Assembly (NCBI GenBank): GCA_036489765.1
Contig: DASXFE010000018.1
Span: forward strand, 1 to 64,000
Source of the DNA: DATARH01 sp036489765
GTDB taxonomy: Bacteria; Pseudomonadota; Alphaproteobacteria; ATCC43930; CGMCC-115725
Length of the DNA stretch: 64,000 nt
Reading direction: 5' to 3'
How positions within the stretch are numbered: the stretch's first letter is position 1; each line of letters opens with the position of its first letter. Shown here piece after piece: positions 1 through 7,991 of this stretch. The notes under the pieces are model-generated. The model did not search any database. It saw nothing but the letters and a program-made list of their open reading frames with translations, and was not told the origin of the DNA. The translations under genes were made by a program, and so were the position numbers.

Positions 1-387
1 CTCACCGTCACTTTGCCATCGGTCAGCGCGATTTCGGCGGGGTGGTCGATGGGGTTTGTCACCGATAGCGGCAAGGCGCTAACGGTGCAGGTGAACGGCA
101 GCGGCGGCGGGCAGATTTTGGTGCCGGGCTCGCGGGGAGCGCAAAGCACACTGACGCTGTATGGGCAGAATTACGAATATCTGCGGCTGACCTTTGACGG
201 GTCGAATTTCCGGGTCACATCGGTGACGCCGGCGACCGCGTCGGCGAACGGGATGTTTCCTGCGACCGGGACGCCCTCGACCAGCTCGGCGGCGTGCCAG
301 ACCGGGCAGATCGAGTTCGACAGCAACTATCTGTACGCCTGCACCGCTCCGAATGATTGGAAGCGGACGGCGTGGAGCAGCTTCTGA
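1..387 (+). CDS. Phage tail-fibre-like protein, C-terminal part (5' end outside window)
   Basis: The reading frame is open from the first base of the window, so this is the 3' end of a longer gene. The translation is rich in Gly, Ser and Thr with repeated beta-strand-like patterns. It ends in a segment of the form CQTGQIEFDSNYLYAC...WKRTAWSSF, a terminal motif I associate with tail fibres and other virion surface proteins. The stop overlaps the portal start as TGATG, so the two are translationally coupled. A fibre-like gene just before the portal is unusual, since a terminase would be expected there. The product is inferred from composition only. Confidence 0.5.
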   Translation, partial: LTVTLPSVSAISAGWSMGFVTDSGKALTVQVNGSGGGQILVPGSRGAQSTLTLYGQNYEYLRLTFDGSNFRVTSVTPATASANGMFPATGTPSTSSAACQTGQIEFDSNYLYACTAPNDWKRTAWSSF

Positions 388-1967
388 TGCCCCCTCAAGG
401 CGGTAAGCGCACCTCTCTGACCTCTGGCCTGACCCCGTCCTACACCTGGGGCCAGCAGGGGCTTGAAGCGCAGTTCCAGGACGTGTTCCAGCCCGATCTC
501 GGGATTTTCTCGCCGGGGTATCCGCTGGCGCCGCCCGACGAAGAGGCGGTGCGGGTCTGGGACTTTCCGGTCGGCGTCAACACGATCTACACGCCGCGCG
601 CCTATGAGGCGGTGTCGTTCGCGGAATTGCGGGCGCTCGCCGACGCGCACGACATCACCCGGCTCGCGATCGAGACGCGCAAGGACCAGATCGAAAAGCA
701 CGACTGGATCGTCAAGCCGGTGAAGGGCGCGCGGGTCGATCCGGCGCAGGTGGCGAAGGTCGCGGCGTTCTGGCGCCGGCCGGATGGCGAACGGCCGTTC
801 GGGACCTGGCTGCGCGAGGTGCTCGAGGATTTGCTGGTGCTCGACGCGCCGGTGTTGGAGATGCGGCGCAATCGGGCCGGCGAGCTGATCGGGCTCGATC
901 CCGTCGACGGGGCGACGATCAAGCTGCTCGTCGACGATACCGGGCGGCGGCCGAAGCCGCCGGCGCCGGCCTTTGAGCAGGTGATCCGCGGGCGGCCGTG
1001 GAAATTGCTGACCGGCGACGACCTCCTCTACCTGCCGCGCAACCCGCGGCCGCACAAGGCCTACGGGTTCGGGCCGGTCGAGCAGATCGTGATGACGGTC
1101 AACATCGCGCTCCGGCGCCAGGTGATGCAGCTCCAGCATTTCACCGAAGGGAACGTGCCGCCCGGACTGTTGAGCGCGCCCGACGGGTGGAATGTCGAGC
1201 AGATCCGGCAGTTCCAGGAGTGGTTCGACTCGGTGCTGGCAGGGAACACGGCGTCACGCACGCGGCTCGTCTGGGCGCCGGGCGGGGCGAAATACCAGGC
1301 GTTCAGCGAGGCGCCGTACAAGGACGAGTTCGACGAGTGGCTGGCGCGGATCGTGTGCTACGCGTTCTCGCTACCGCCGACCGCGTTTACGAAGCAGGTG
1401 AACCGGGCGACGGCGGAGACCTCGCAGCAATCCGCGCTCGACGAGGGCATGGCGCCGCTGATGGGGTGGGTGAAGCGCCTCGCCGACCACGTGATCCAGG
1501 ACCGGCTCGGCGAACCCGACCTCGAATTCGTGTGGGCCGAGGGGCGGCCGAGCGACCCCGCGGTCGAGGCCAAGGTGATCGACACCTATGTCCGCAGCGG
1601 CATCTACGCGATCAACGAGGCGCGGGATTTGTTGGGCCTCGACCCGGTGCCGGGCGGCGACCGGCCGATGGTGTACGGGACGCAGGGAGCGGTGGCGCTT
1701 GGAGCAGGGGCCGATGGAGACGCGGTCTCACACCAATCGAGCCACCTCAGGCTTGCCAACGTCGCTAGGCTGCGCAAATACAACATCGACTGGGAGAGCG
1801 AGCCGCGGGTTCCTCCTCATCACGCGGGAGCCGGTGAGTGGACTACGGGCGGCGATGATAGCGAGATCGAAGTTGCCGATCGCGGGCCCAAATGTGACGG
1901 GTTCCCTGCTGGCTGTCAGAGTGGAAGGGACAGCGGAACAAGCGCAAAATACAGATCGACAATTTGA
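387..1967 (+). CDS. Phage portal protein (HK97-type) with an odd C-terminal extension
   Basis: This 526-residue protein has features of HK97-family portals, which form the dodecameric DNA gate at one capsid vertex. Visible segments include the LAIETRKDQIEKHDW region near residue 100, a central SLPPTAFTKQVNRATAE helix and YAINEARDLLGLDPVPGGD near residue 430. The ATG at 387 overlaps the previous stop. From about residue 468 composition changes: a linker reading RVPPHHAGAGEWTTGG leads into a Cys-containing tail (KCDGFPAGC), then the frame stops at 1965-1967. A neighbouring frame continues as a Cys-rich module to 2068, so the natural C-terminus is probably frameshifted. The portal assignment is firm; the role of the tail is unknown. 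Confidence 0.88.
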   Translation: MPPQGGKRTSLTSGLTPSYTWGQQGLEAQFQDVFQPDLGIFSPGYPLAPPDEEAVRVWDFPVGVNTIYTPRAYEAVSFAELRALADAHDITRLAIETRKDQIEKHDWIVKPVKGARVDPAQVAKVAAFWRRPDGERPFGTWLREVLEDLLVLDAPVLEMRRNRAGELIGLDPVDGATIKLLVDDTGRRPKPPAPAFEQVIRGRPWKLLTGDDLLYLPRNPRPHKAYGFGPVEQIVMTVNIALRRQVMQLQHFTEGNVPPGLLSAPDGWNVEQIRQFQEWFDSVLAGNTASRTRLVWAPGGAKYQAFSEAPYKDEFDEWLARIVCYAFSLPPTAFTKQVNRATAETSQQSALDEGMAPLMGWVKRLADHVIQDRLGEPDLEFVWAEGRPSDPAVEAKVIDTYVRSGIYAINEARDLLGLDPVPGGDRPMVYGTQGAVALGAGADGDAVSHQSSHLRLANVARLRKYNIDWESEPRVPPHHAGAGEWTTGGDDSEIEVADRGPKCDGFPAGCQSGRDSGTSAKYRSTI

Positions 1968-2068
1968 ACCTTTGCAGGAATTGTGCTGTGAAATATCTAG
2001 GAATTGGAAATTTGCCGGCTGGGCCGCAAAGGAGAGCCTTAGAAGATTTTGATCAAGATGCTAAGTAG
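1949..2068 (+). other. Frameshifted C-terminal Cys module of the portal (remnant or recoded extension)
   Basis: After the A4 run at 1946-1949 the -1 frame is open for 39 codons to a TAG at 2066-2068. It reads like real protein: IQIDNLNLCRNCAVKYLGIG and then NLPAGPQRRALEDFDQDAK. The CxxC here would pair with the CDGFPAGC motif (Cys-x5-Cys) left in the portal frame, making a four-cysteine zinc-ribbon-like fold. The segment has no start codon of its own, so it would be made only by -1 slippage at A_AAA or is a remnant of an indel. The pairing of the two halves is inferred from continuity of sense, not from an alignment. Confidence 0.5.
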
Positions 2069-2077
2069 GTTCGCGCT

Positions 2078-2467
2078 GTGGACGACAAAGAAAGCATCCT
2101 TCGCAATCTCGCGGCTGGAGACATCTTCCACGCCCGGAATACCGCGAGCAATGCGAGCTTGACGTGTCTCGTGACTGCAGTCGATGAGGCAACTATCCAC
2201 GCGCGGCGGATACATACCCAACAGGATGTACTGTTTGATCGAACGACCGGTGTGAAAGTCGGGAATGCAGGTACGACCATCGACTGCGCTACCCCCCTTC
2301 CATCAGAGATTCACAATATCCTCGTGGGCCTGGACCGTAGATACCAAGAGCGGATGGAGCTCGTCCGCAAGGGGCACTCACCAGATTGGACGACGGCCAG
2401 ATACACACCGGACGAGTGGCGAGCGCACGAGTACCTTTGGGACCATATCGCTGCTAATCCGATCTGA
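2078..2467 (+). CDS. Hypothetical protein, probable prophage cargo (moron) gene
   Basis: This 129-residue protein starts with GTG, ten bases after the portal-tail stop. It opens with an acidic helix, then a beta-rich part (GDIFHARN, LTCLVTAVDEATIHARRI) and ends in an amphipathic helical part with EIHNILVGLDRRYQERMELV. There is no signal peptide or membrane segment. The G+C content is clearly lower than in neighbouring phage genes, and the gene interrupts the normal portal-protease junction, both typical of acquired cargo. It may be co-expressed with the portal. I do not recognise a function; host-takeover, immunity or defence roles are possible but unsupported. Confidence 0.6.
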   Translation: MDDKESILRNLAAGDIFHARNTASNASLTCLVTAVDEATIHARRIHTQQDVLFDRTTGVKVGNAGTTIDCATPLPSEIHNILVGLDRRYQERMELVRKGHSPDWTTARYTPDEWRAHEYLWDHIAANPI

Positions 2468-2557
2468 CCAAGCGCGTGTCTCCGGTCTAAGAACCCGACG
2501 ACCGACCTCAGACCTTCGCCGAACTATCCATACATAAAGACCCGCAACAACACGGTG

Positions 2558-3781
2558 ATGCGCATGCGCATTTTTGCTCCGCTCGCGAAGGTCGATGCGG
2601 CACTGCGGATGGTTTGGGGTTATGCCTCGACCGCGGCCGAGGACGATCAGGGCGAGACGATTACGCGGGACGCGCTGGCTGCGGCGCTCGACGACTACAT
2701 GAAGTTCGCGAATATCCGCGAGATGCATCAGTTGTCGGCGGTCGGTGTCGCCGAGGAGGCAGCGGTCGACGACAAGGGGCTTTATGTCGGCGCCCGCATC
2801 GTCGACCCGCGCGCCTGGGAGAAGGTGACGGGCGGCGTCTATAAGGGGTACTCGATCGGCGGGCGGGTGACCAAACGCCACCCGGCCGACCGGTCTGTCA
2901 TCACCGGGCTCAAGCTTACCGAGATCAGCCTGGTCGACCGTCCGGCCAACCCCGAGGCGGTGTTCGATTGCTGGAAAGCCGAAGGAGGGCAACATATGGC
3001 GGAAGCGGCGGCGGGCGCAAACCCGCTCGTGCAGGTCTGGCATTGCGGCGTCGCCGCGCATCGTCACCTGGCGAAAGCCGAGGCGATCCGCTGCGTCGAG
3101 ACGCGCGGCGGCGGCGATGACGGCGGCGCGGCCGATGAGCGGGGCGGGGATTTTGCCGATCCCGGGTATCAGCCGGATGGCGAGAAGCGGTATCCCCTCG
3201 ATACCGAGGCGCATGTGCGGGCGGCCTGGGCGTATATCCACCAGCCCCACAATACCGATCGGTATACCGAGGCGCAGCTCGCGCATGTGAGGGCGCGGAT
3301 CGTCGCCGCGTGGCAGGAGAAGATCGATCCTGCGGGGCCGCCGGGGGATGGTGTCCGCGGCGGCAAGGCGGCGGGGGCCGGGATGCGCAAGACGGCCGGC
3401 GAGTTGACGCGGATCGGGCAGATCATCGGGGACCTCGAATGGCTGTGCGGGTACTTGCACGGTCTTGCCGGCGAGATGCCGCCGAGTGACGCCGGCGACA
3501 AGGCGGCGCGGCCGGGCGAGATGATGAAGGCGCTCGCCGGCGAGATCGTGCCGCGGCTCGACGCGCTGGCGAAGCGGGTCGAGGACATCGCCGCGACGCC
3601 CTTGCCGCCGCAGACGGCCGGGCGCGGGTATGCCGGGATCTCGAAGCGCGGGGATGGCGGCGGATATGCCGACGATGTGGTGACGGCGCTGTCGCGGATG
3701 AGCGACGAGGAACGCACGCTCGCGCTGATCAAGGCCGCGCACGCGAACCCGATCCGGCCAGTGGGGGCGGGAAGGGGGTAG
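2558..3781 (+). CDS. Prohead protease fused to a scaffold-like region
   Basis: The N-terminal half resembles HK97-family prohead serine proteases (U35), which cleave scaffold and capsid arms during maturation. It has VWGYASTAAEDDQGE, a His in KFANIREMHQ, and SIGGRV with LTEISLVDRPANPEA near residue 125. After about residue 150 comes a second conserved phage module containing RYPLDTEAHVRAAWAYIHQ and YTEAQLAHVRARI, followed by a helical, charged region that probably serves as the scaffold. The whole protein is about 407 residues, in line with protease-scaffold fusions. No good ribosome-binding site is visible; GTG 2555, ATG 2558 and ATG 2564 are all possible starts. A hairpin terminator lies downstream. 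Confidence 0.82.
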   Translation: MRMRIFAPLAKVDAALRMVWGYASTAAEDDQGETITRDALAAALDDYMKFANIREMHQLSAVGVAEEAAVDDKGLYVGARIVDPRAWEKVTGGVYKGYSIGGRVTKRHPADRSVITGLKLTEISLVDRPANPEAVFDCWKAEGGQHMAEAAAGANPLVQVWHCGVAAHRHLAKAEAIRCVETRGGGDDGGAADERGGDFADPGYQPDGEKRYPLDTEAHVRAAWAYIHQPHNTDRYTEAQLAHVRARIVAAWQEKIDPAGPPGDGVRGGKAAGAGMRKTAGELTRIGQIIGDLEWLCGYLHGLAGEMPPSDAGDKAARPGEMMKALAGEIVPRLDALAKRVEDIAATPLPPQTAGRGYAGISKRGDGGGYADDVVTALSRMSDEERTLALIKAAHANPIRPVGAGRG

Positions 3782-3853
3782 TTCCGCTTCCTTTCGCCTT
3801 CGTCATTCTCGCTTCCGCGTGAATGACGACCAGAAGAGATGACAGTGAGATGC

Positions 3854-3878
3854 AACCCGCCCTTTCGGCGGGTTTTTT
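3854..3878 (+). terminator. Rho-independent terminator between protease and capsid genes
   Basis: A perfect 8-bp stem (AACCCGCC / GGCGGGTT) encloses a CTTTC loop and runs into a T tract. It lies 73 bases after the protease stop and about 27 bases before the capsid start. It should limit readthrough from upstream head genes, or uncouple capsid expression from them. Confidence 0.8.
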
Positions 3879-3905
3879 GTTGCCACCTCCCAGAGGGAGT
3901 TTTTG

Positions 3906-5396
3906 ATGAATCCGACACAAGACACGCTTGATCTGGTGAAGGGGGCGTTGCGCTCGCCGGATGACCGGATCGCCAAGACGATCTCGACCGGGACAGGGCT
4001 CGTCGCGTTCGATTTGCAGGCGCCCGCGAAGAATTTGTACCCGTTCGTCACGCCGATCCGGAATGTGATCCCGCGGGTCGGCGGCGGGACCGGCACGGCC
4101 ACCAACTGGCGCCAGGTGACGGCGCTCGTCGGGTCGGGCTACGACGCGATGGGGTGGGTCCCGGAAGGGCAGCGCTCGGCGCAGATGTCATACACGACCG
4201 CGACCAAGTCGGCGACATTCGTCACGATCGGCGAAGAGGATGCGGCGACCTATGAAGCGATCTCGGCCGGCCGCGGGTTCGAGGACATCCAGGCGCGGAT
4301 GACGTTTCGGCTCCTGCAGAAGATGATGCTGAAGGAGGAGATGGCGATCCTCGGCGGCAATGCCTCGCTGCAGCTCGGCATGCCGGCGACGCCGGTGTTG
4401 TCCGCCTCCGGATCGGGCGGGACGCTGCCGGCGGCGACCTATTATGTGAAGGTCGTCGGGCTGACCCTCGAAGGGTATCAGAACTCGAGCCTTTCCGGCG
4501 GGGTCGCGACGACGAAGCCGATCACCGGGGCGGACGGTCACTCCTATACGCTCAACGGCGGGTCGTCGAACATCAGCGCCGAAGCGAGCCAGGCGGTGAC
4601 GTCGGGGCAGACGCTATTCTGCTCCGTCACTGCCTTGCAGGGCGCGGTCGCCTATGCGTGGTACGTCGGCACGGCGACCGGGGCAGAGACGCTGCAGGCG
4701 ATGACGACGATCAATTCGGCCGCCTTTTCGGCGCCGCTTGCGAGCGGGCAGCAGGCGCAATCGGTGGTCGGCGCCGACAACTCGGCGAACCCGAGCTATG
4801 CCTATGACGGACTGCTGACAAGCGCGTTCAAATCCGGCTCCAACGCCTATATCGCGACTCAGGCGACCGGGACGGCCGGCACCGGCACGCCGCTGACTGC
4901 CTCGGGGCGCGGCTCGGTGGTCGAGATCGACACGATGTTCCAGACGATGTGGAACAATTTCGAGCTGAGCCCGACCGTGCTCTACGTCAACGTGCAGGAG
5001 CTGAAGAACATCACCAACAAGGTGCTGTCGAATGCATCGGCGCCGCTGTTGCGGTACGAGGTGGCGGCGGACGGCAATGCCTATGACCTCGCCGCGGCGG
5101 GGGCGGTGTCGTTCTACTTCAACCCGTTCGCCCTCAACGGCGGGCTGCGCATTCCGATCCGCATCCATCCGCGAGTGCCGCCGGGGACGATCGTCGGCTG
5201 GGCTGAGAACCTGCCGATCCAGTACCAATCGAGCGAAGTGCCGAATGTCGCCGAGGTGAAGACGCGGCAGGACTATTACCAGATCGACTGGCCGGTGGTG
5301 ACGCGGCAACGCCAGGTCGGCGTCTATGCCGAAGAGGTGCTGGCGGTGTACGCGCCGTTTGCGATGGGCGTCATCACCAATATCGGGAACGGCTGA
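3906..5396 (+). CDS. Major capsid protein (HK97 fold) with an inserted domain
   Basis: This 496-residue protein forms the icosahedral shell. N-terminal and C-terminal thirds fit an HK97-type capsid: NLYPFVTPIRNVIPRVGGG, an extended-loop region around EGQRSAQMSY, then VLYVNVQELKNI and the closing VYAPFAMGVITNIGNG. Residues about 160-300 are Gly/Ser/Thr rich and look like an inserted Ig-like or decoration domain, which explains the length compared with roughly 300-400 for simple HK97 capsids. A strong ribosome-binding site (GAGGGAG) precedes ATG 3906. The gene is bracketed by a terminator upstream and a 12-bp inverted repeat downstream, suggesting separate expression control. Confidence 0.85.
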   Translation: MNPTQDTLDLVKGALRSPDDRIAKTISTGTGLVAFDLQAPAKNLYPFVTPIRNVIPRVGGGTGTATNWRQVTALVGSGYDAMGWVPEGQRSAQMSYTTATKSATFVTIGEEDAATYEAISAGRGFEDIQARMTFRLLQKMMLKEEMAILGGNASLQLGMPATPVLSASGSGGTLPAATYYVKVVGLTLEGYQNSSLSGGVATTKPITGADGHSYTLNGGSSNISAEASQAVTSGQTLFCSVTALQGAVAYAWYVGTATGAETLQAMTTINSAAFSAPLASGQQAQSVVGADNSANPSYAYDGLLTSAFKSGSNAYIATQATGTAGTGTPLTASGRGSVVEIDTMFQTMWNNFELSPTVLYVNVQELKNITNKVLSNASAPLLRYEVAADGNAYDLAAAGAVSFYFNPFALNGGLRIPIRIHPRVPPGTIVGWAENLPIQYQSSEVPNVAEVKTRQDYYQIDWPVVTRQRQVGVYAEEVLAVYAPFAMGVITNIGNG

Positions 5397-5417
5397 CCGA
5401 GGTCTCACCACAGGGGA

Positions 5418-5456
5418 GCAGAGGACACAAGGGGGACTTTCGTCTGTGTCCTCTGC
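5418..5456 (+). terminator. 12-bp perfect inverted repeat after the capsid gene
   Basis: GCAGAGGACACA (5418-5429) pairs with TGTGTCCTCTGC (5445-5456) across a 15-base loop. No T run follows, so this may be a weak terminator, an RNA-stabilising 3' hairpin for capsid mRNA, or an intergenic repeat. It sits in the 92-base gap before the adaptor gene. Confidence 0.5.
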
Positions 5457-5488
5457 GGTGCCGGTCGAGTAAGCGGTGGAGTGAGGCG

Positions 5489-6127
5489 ATGGCGTTTGGC
5501 GATCTGACGACGCTCGGCGAGGTCAAGGCCTGGCTTCAGACCGGGCAAAACCCGTTTCCCGGTACCGACGACGCGCTGCTGGGCAATCTCGTGACCGCGG
5601 CGAGCCGCTTTATCGAGACCTGGCTCGGCCGGCCGATCGCGATGGCCGATTGGGTTGAGGTACGGGACGGGAGTGGCGGGCAGCGGATGAGCTTTGCCAA
5701 TATTCCGGTCTGCGCGGTGCTGTCGCTGACGGTCGACGGGATCGACATCCCGCCGTCGCCGGCGGGCAGTGCGTTTGCCGCCGGTTATGTGTTCTCGCCG
5801 ACCGAACTGGTGCTGCGCGGATACCTGTTTACGCGGCGGGCGCAGAACGTGGTGGTGACCTATACGGCGGGCTATGCGGCGGCGCCGCCCGAGCTGGCGC
5901 AGGCGTGCATCGAGCTGGTGTGCCAGCGTTATCGCGAGCGGCCGCGGACCGGCGAGGTGTCGAAGGCGTTGGGTGGCGGCGAGACCGTCACCTATTCGCA
6001 AAAGGACATGAGCGACGACATCAAGACGGTCCTGTCGCGCTATCAGGCGGTTGCGCCGGTGTCGGGGTTTGTCCGGCGGCTCGCCGGGACGGCGACCGAC
6101 CCGTCGGTTGTGGCGGGGGCGCTGTGA
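5489..6127 (+). CDS. Head-tail connector / adaptor protein
   Basis: This 212-residue protein has the pattern of HK97 gp6-like and GTA gp6 adaptors, which form a ring under the portal. The N-terminus is helical (LTTLGEVKAWLQT, LLGNLVTAASRFIETWLGRP), followed by beta hairpins (CAVLSLTVDGIDIPP, VVVTYTAGYAAAPPELAQACIELV) and a helical tail with RYRERPRTG. Position directly after the capsid gene supports this. It starts at ATG 5489 behind a GGAGTGAG ribosome-binding site. The stop overlaps the next start. Confidence 0.75.
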   Translation: MAFGDLTTLGEVKAWLQTGQNPFPGTDDALLGNLVTAASRFIETWLGRPIAMADWVEVRDGSGGQRMSFANIPVCAVLSLTVDGIDIPPSPAGSAFAAGYVFSPTELVLRGYLFTRRAQNVVVTYTAGYAAAPPELAQACIELVCQRYRERPRTGEVSKALGGGETVTYSQKDMSDDIKTVLSRYQAVAPVSGFVRRLAGTATDPSVVAGAL

Positions 6128-6600
6128 TGGCGGCGACGATCGAAGGGCTCGAGGCGCTGGTCGGGCGGCTCGAGGCGATGCCGGGGAAGCTGACGGCGGC
6201 GCTCGGCGACGAGGCGGCGCGGCTTGGCGAGGCGTTACGGGCGGCGGTCGAGCGCAACCTGAGCGGTGCGGTGCTGCAGCAGCGGAGTGGGCGGCTAGCG
6301 AGCAGCATCGACGTGTCGATCGAGCGGACCGGCTCGGCGGTTTCGGCGACAGTCGGAAGCGATGTGCCGTATGCCGCGATCCACGAATATGGCGGCGTGA
6401 TCCCGGCGCACGAGATCCTGCCGAAAAGCGCACGGGCGCTGGCGTTTCCGTGGCAAGGGCGCGAGCGGTTCTTCAAGCGGGTCGAGTTGCCGGCGGTGCA
6501 GATGCCGGAACGATCGTTTATGCGCTCCGCCTTGGCCGAGATGGCGCCGGAGATCCGGGCGGCGATGGCGGCGGCGGCGAACCGGGCGGTGACGTCATGA
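6127..6600 (+). CDS. HK97 gp10-like tail completion / neck protein
   Basis: This 157-residue protein resembles the HK97-gp10 family of neck proteins that close the head-tail junction. It has a helical N-terminus (GLEALVGRLEAMPGKL), a region with RSGRLASSIDV, and the family-typical PYAAIHEYGGVIPAHEI followed by PERSFMRSALAEM. Start and stop overlap the neighbouring genes by one and four bases, so the connector genes are translationally coupled. Confidence 0.8.
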   Translation: MAATIEGLEALVGRLEAMPGKLTAALGDEAARLGEALRAAVERNLSGAVLQQRSGRLASSIDVSIERTGSAVSATVGSDVPYAAIHEYGGVIPAHEILPKSARALAFPWQGRERFFKRVELPAVQMPERSFMRSALAEMAPEIRAAMAAAANRAVTS

Positions 6601-7034
6601 TCAGCCGCGAGCCGATCTATGCGGCGCTATTTACGCTGGCCGCGGCGGCGGGCGCGTTCGTCACCGCCGGTCGTCGGCTGCGGCACTGGAGCGATGTCGC
6701 CCCGGCGGAGCAGCCGGCACTGTTCCTGAGCCAGAAGTCGGAGACCGCGACGGTGCAGGTGCTCGGCGCGCCGACCGTGTGGGTGTTGTCGGTCGACCTC
6801 TACGTCTATGTGCATTCGAGCGACCCGTACCGGGCGCCGGCGATGGTGCTGAACCCGCTGATCGATGCGGTCGAGGCGGCGCTGCTGCCTGACGCGGTGA
6901 CGGGGGTGCAGAACCTCGGGCTGCCCGCGATGGTCCAGCACGCCTATCTCGCGGGCAAGATCGCGACCGACGAGGGCGTGCTCGGCGACCAGGCGGTGGC
7001 GATCGTGCCTGTCGAGATCCTTTGCGTTTCATAG
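6597..7034 (+). CDS. Tail terminator-like protein
   Basis: This 145-residue protein overlaps the gp10-like gene by four bases (ATGA). It begins with an amphipathic helix (REPIYAALFTLAAAAGAF), followed by alternating strands including ALFLSQKSETATVQ and VLSVDLYVYVHS, and a helix MVLNPLIDAVEAALL. This alpha-beta layout and the position just before the tail tube gene match tail terminators such as lambda gpU and GTA gp8. The assignment rests mainly on order and predicted fold. Confidence 0.65.
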   Translation: MISREPIYAALFTLAAAAGAFVTAGRRLRHWSDVAPAEQPALFLSQKSETATVQVLGAPTVWVLSVDLYVYVHSSDPYRAPAMVLNPLIDAVEAALLPDAVTGVQNLGLPAMVQHAYLAGKIATDEGVLGDQAVAIVPVEILCVS

Positions 7035-7045
7035 GAGTTGCCACG

Positions 7046-7225
7046 ATGGACGACACCTTGCCGCTGCCTGTCGACGGGCCGGCGCCGCACCCGCTCGACG
7101 CGATCGTCGAGTGCTGGTGGAACGAGCATTTCCCCGGATCCCCGGTCGCCCGTGTGACCGAGATCTGGAACCACACCTTTGCCGCGAAGGAAGAGCTGAA
7201 GCGGCGACTGAAGGAAGGGGCCTGA
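7046..7225 (+). CDS. Small conserved-looking phage protein, 59 residues
   Basis: A short gene with ribosome-binding site AGGAG (about 7033-7037) eight bases before ATG 7046. It encodes a soluble acidic protein with an aromatic centre (IVECWWNEHFPGS) and a basic C-terminal helix (AAKEELKRRLKEGA). It sits between the tail terminator and the tail tube and ends one base before the tube gene. There is no recognised domain. A minor tail or assembly role is likely from position alone. Confidence 0.65.
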   Translation: MDDTLPLPVDGPAPHPLDAIVECWWNEHFPGSPVARVTEIWNHTFAAKEELKRRLKEGA

Positions 7226-7226
7226 C

Positions 7227-7991
7227 ATGCAACTCGCTTTCGGCGCCGGCGCGCTGTGGGGCAACCGTACCGACGCGACCGGCTCGGGGATCGGCCCGGA
7301 CCAGTTCGGGATTCTGCAAGATGTCGAGATCGATTGGGACTGGCAGACCAAGGAGCTTTGGGGCCAGTACCAGTTTCCGCTCGATATCGCGCGGGGCCAG
7401 GGAAAGATCACCGGTAAGGCCAAGTTCGCCCGCATCTTTGGCGCGATCTATGGCGACCTGTTCTTCGGCCAGACACCGGCTTCGGGTCAGGTGACCGTAT
7501 CGGAGAACGAGGCGCAGGTCGTCCCGGGCACGACGCCGTTCACTGTGACGGTCGCGAATGCCTCGGCCTATTCCGACGATCTCGGCGTCTATTACGCGGG
7601 CGGCAACAATGCCGGGCTGCGCTTTACCCGCGTGACGACGCCGGCGGCGGCCGGGCAGTATTCGGTGAACCTGGCGACCGGGATTTACACCTTTGCCGCG
7701 GCCGATGCCGGGGTGGCGGTCAACATCAGCTATCTCTACACCGCGGCCGGGGGCAAGAAGCTGGTACTGACGAACCAGTTCATGGGCTTTACGCCGGTGT
7801 TCAAGGCGACGTTCTACACGGCGAAGACGACGCAGAACGTGCCGGGGAACTTCTCGCTGGTGCTCAACGCCTGCACGGCGACGAAACTGTCGCTGCCGAC
7901 CAAGATCGACGATTACGAGATCCAGGAATTCGACTTCAGCGCCTTTGCCGATGCGACCGGTGCGATCGGCATGTTGAGCACCAACGAATGA
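7227..7991 (+). CDS. Major tail tube protein
   Basis: This 254-residue, beta-rich protein should polymerise into the tail tube. Segments such as FGILQDVEIDWDWQTKELWG, GKITGKAKFARIFGA and the closing DDYEIQEFDFSAFAD fit siphoviral tube proteins. A central Gly/Ala/Thr-rich stretch (about residues 85-175) may be an inserted surface domain. It follows the terminator gene and precedes the chaperone frames, the expected order. The stop overlaps the next start (ATGA). Confidence 0.75.
   Translation: MQLAFGAGALWGNRTDATGSGIGPDQFGILQDVEIDWDWQTKELWGQYQFPLDIARGQGKITGKAKFARIFGAIYGDLFFGQTPASGQVTVSENEAQVVPGTTPFTVTVANASAYSDDLGVYYAGGNNAGLRFTRVTTPAAAGQYSVNLATGIYTFAAADAGVAVNISYLYTAAGGKKLVLTNQFMGFTPVFKATFYTAKTTQNVPGNFSLVLNACTATKLSLPTKIDDYEIQEFDFSAFADATGAIGMLSTNE

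Noticed and set aside
2378..3742. A 454-codon - strand frame opposite the prohead protease
   Set aside because: It is Arg/His-rich, has no recognisable domain, and lies antisense to a supported phage gene.
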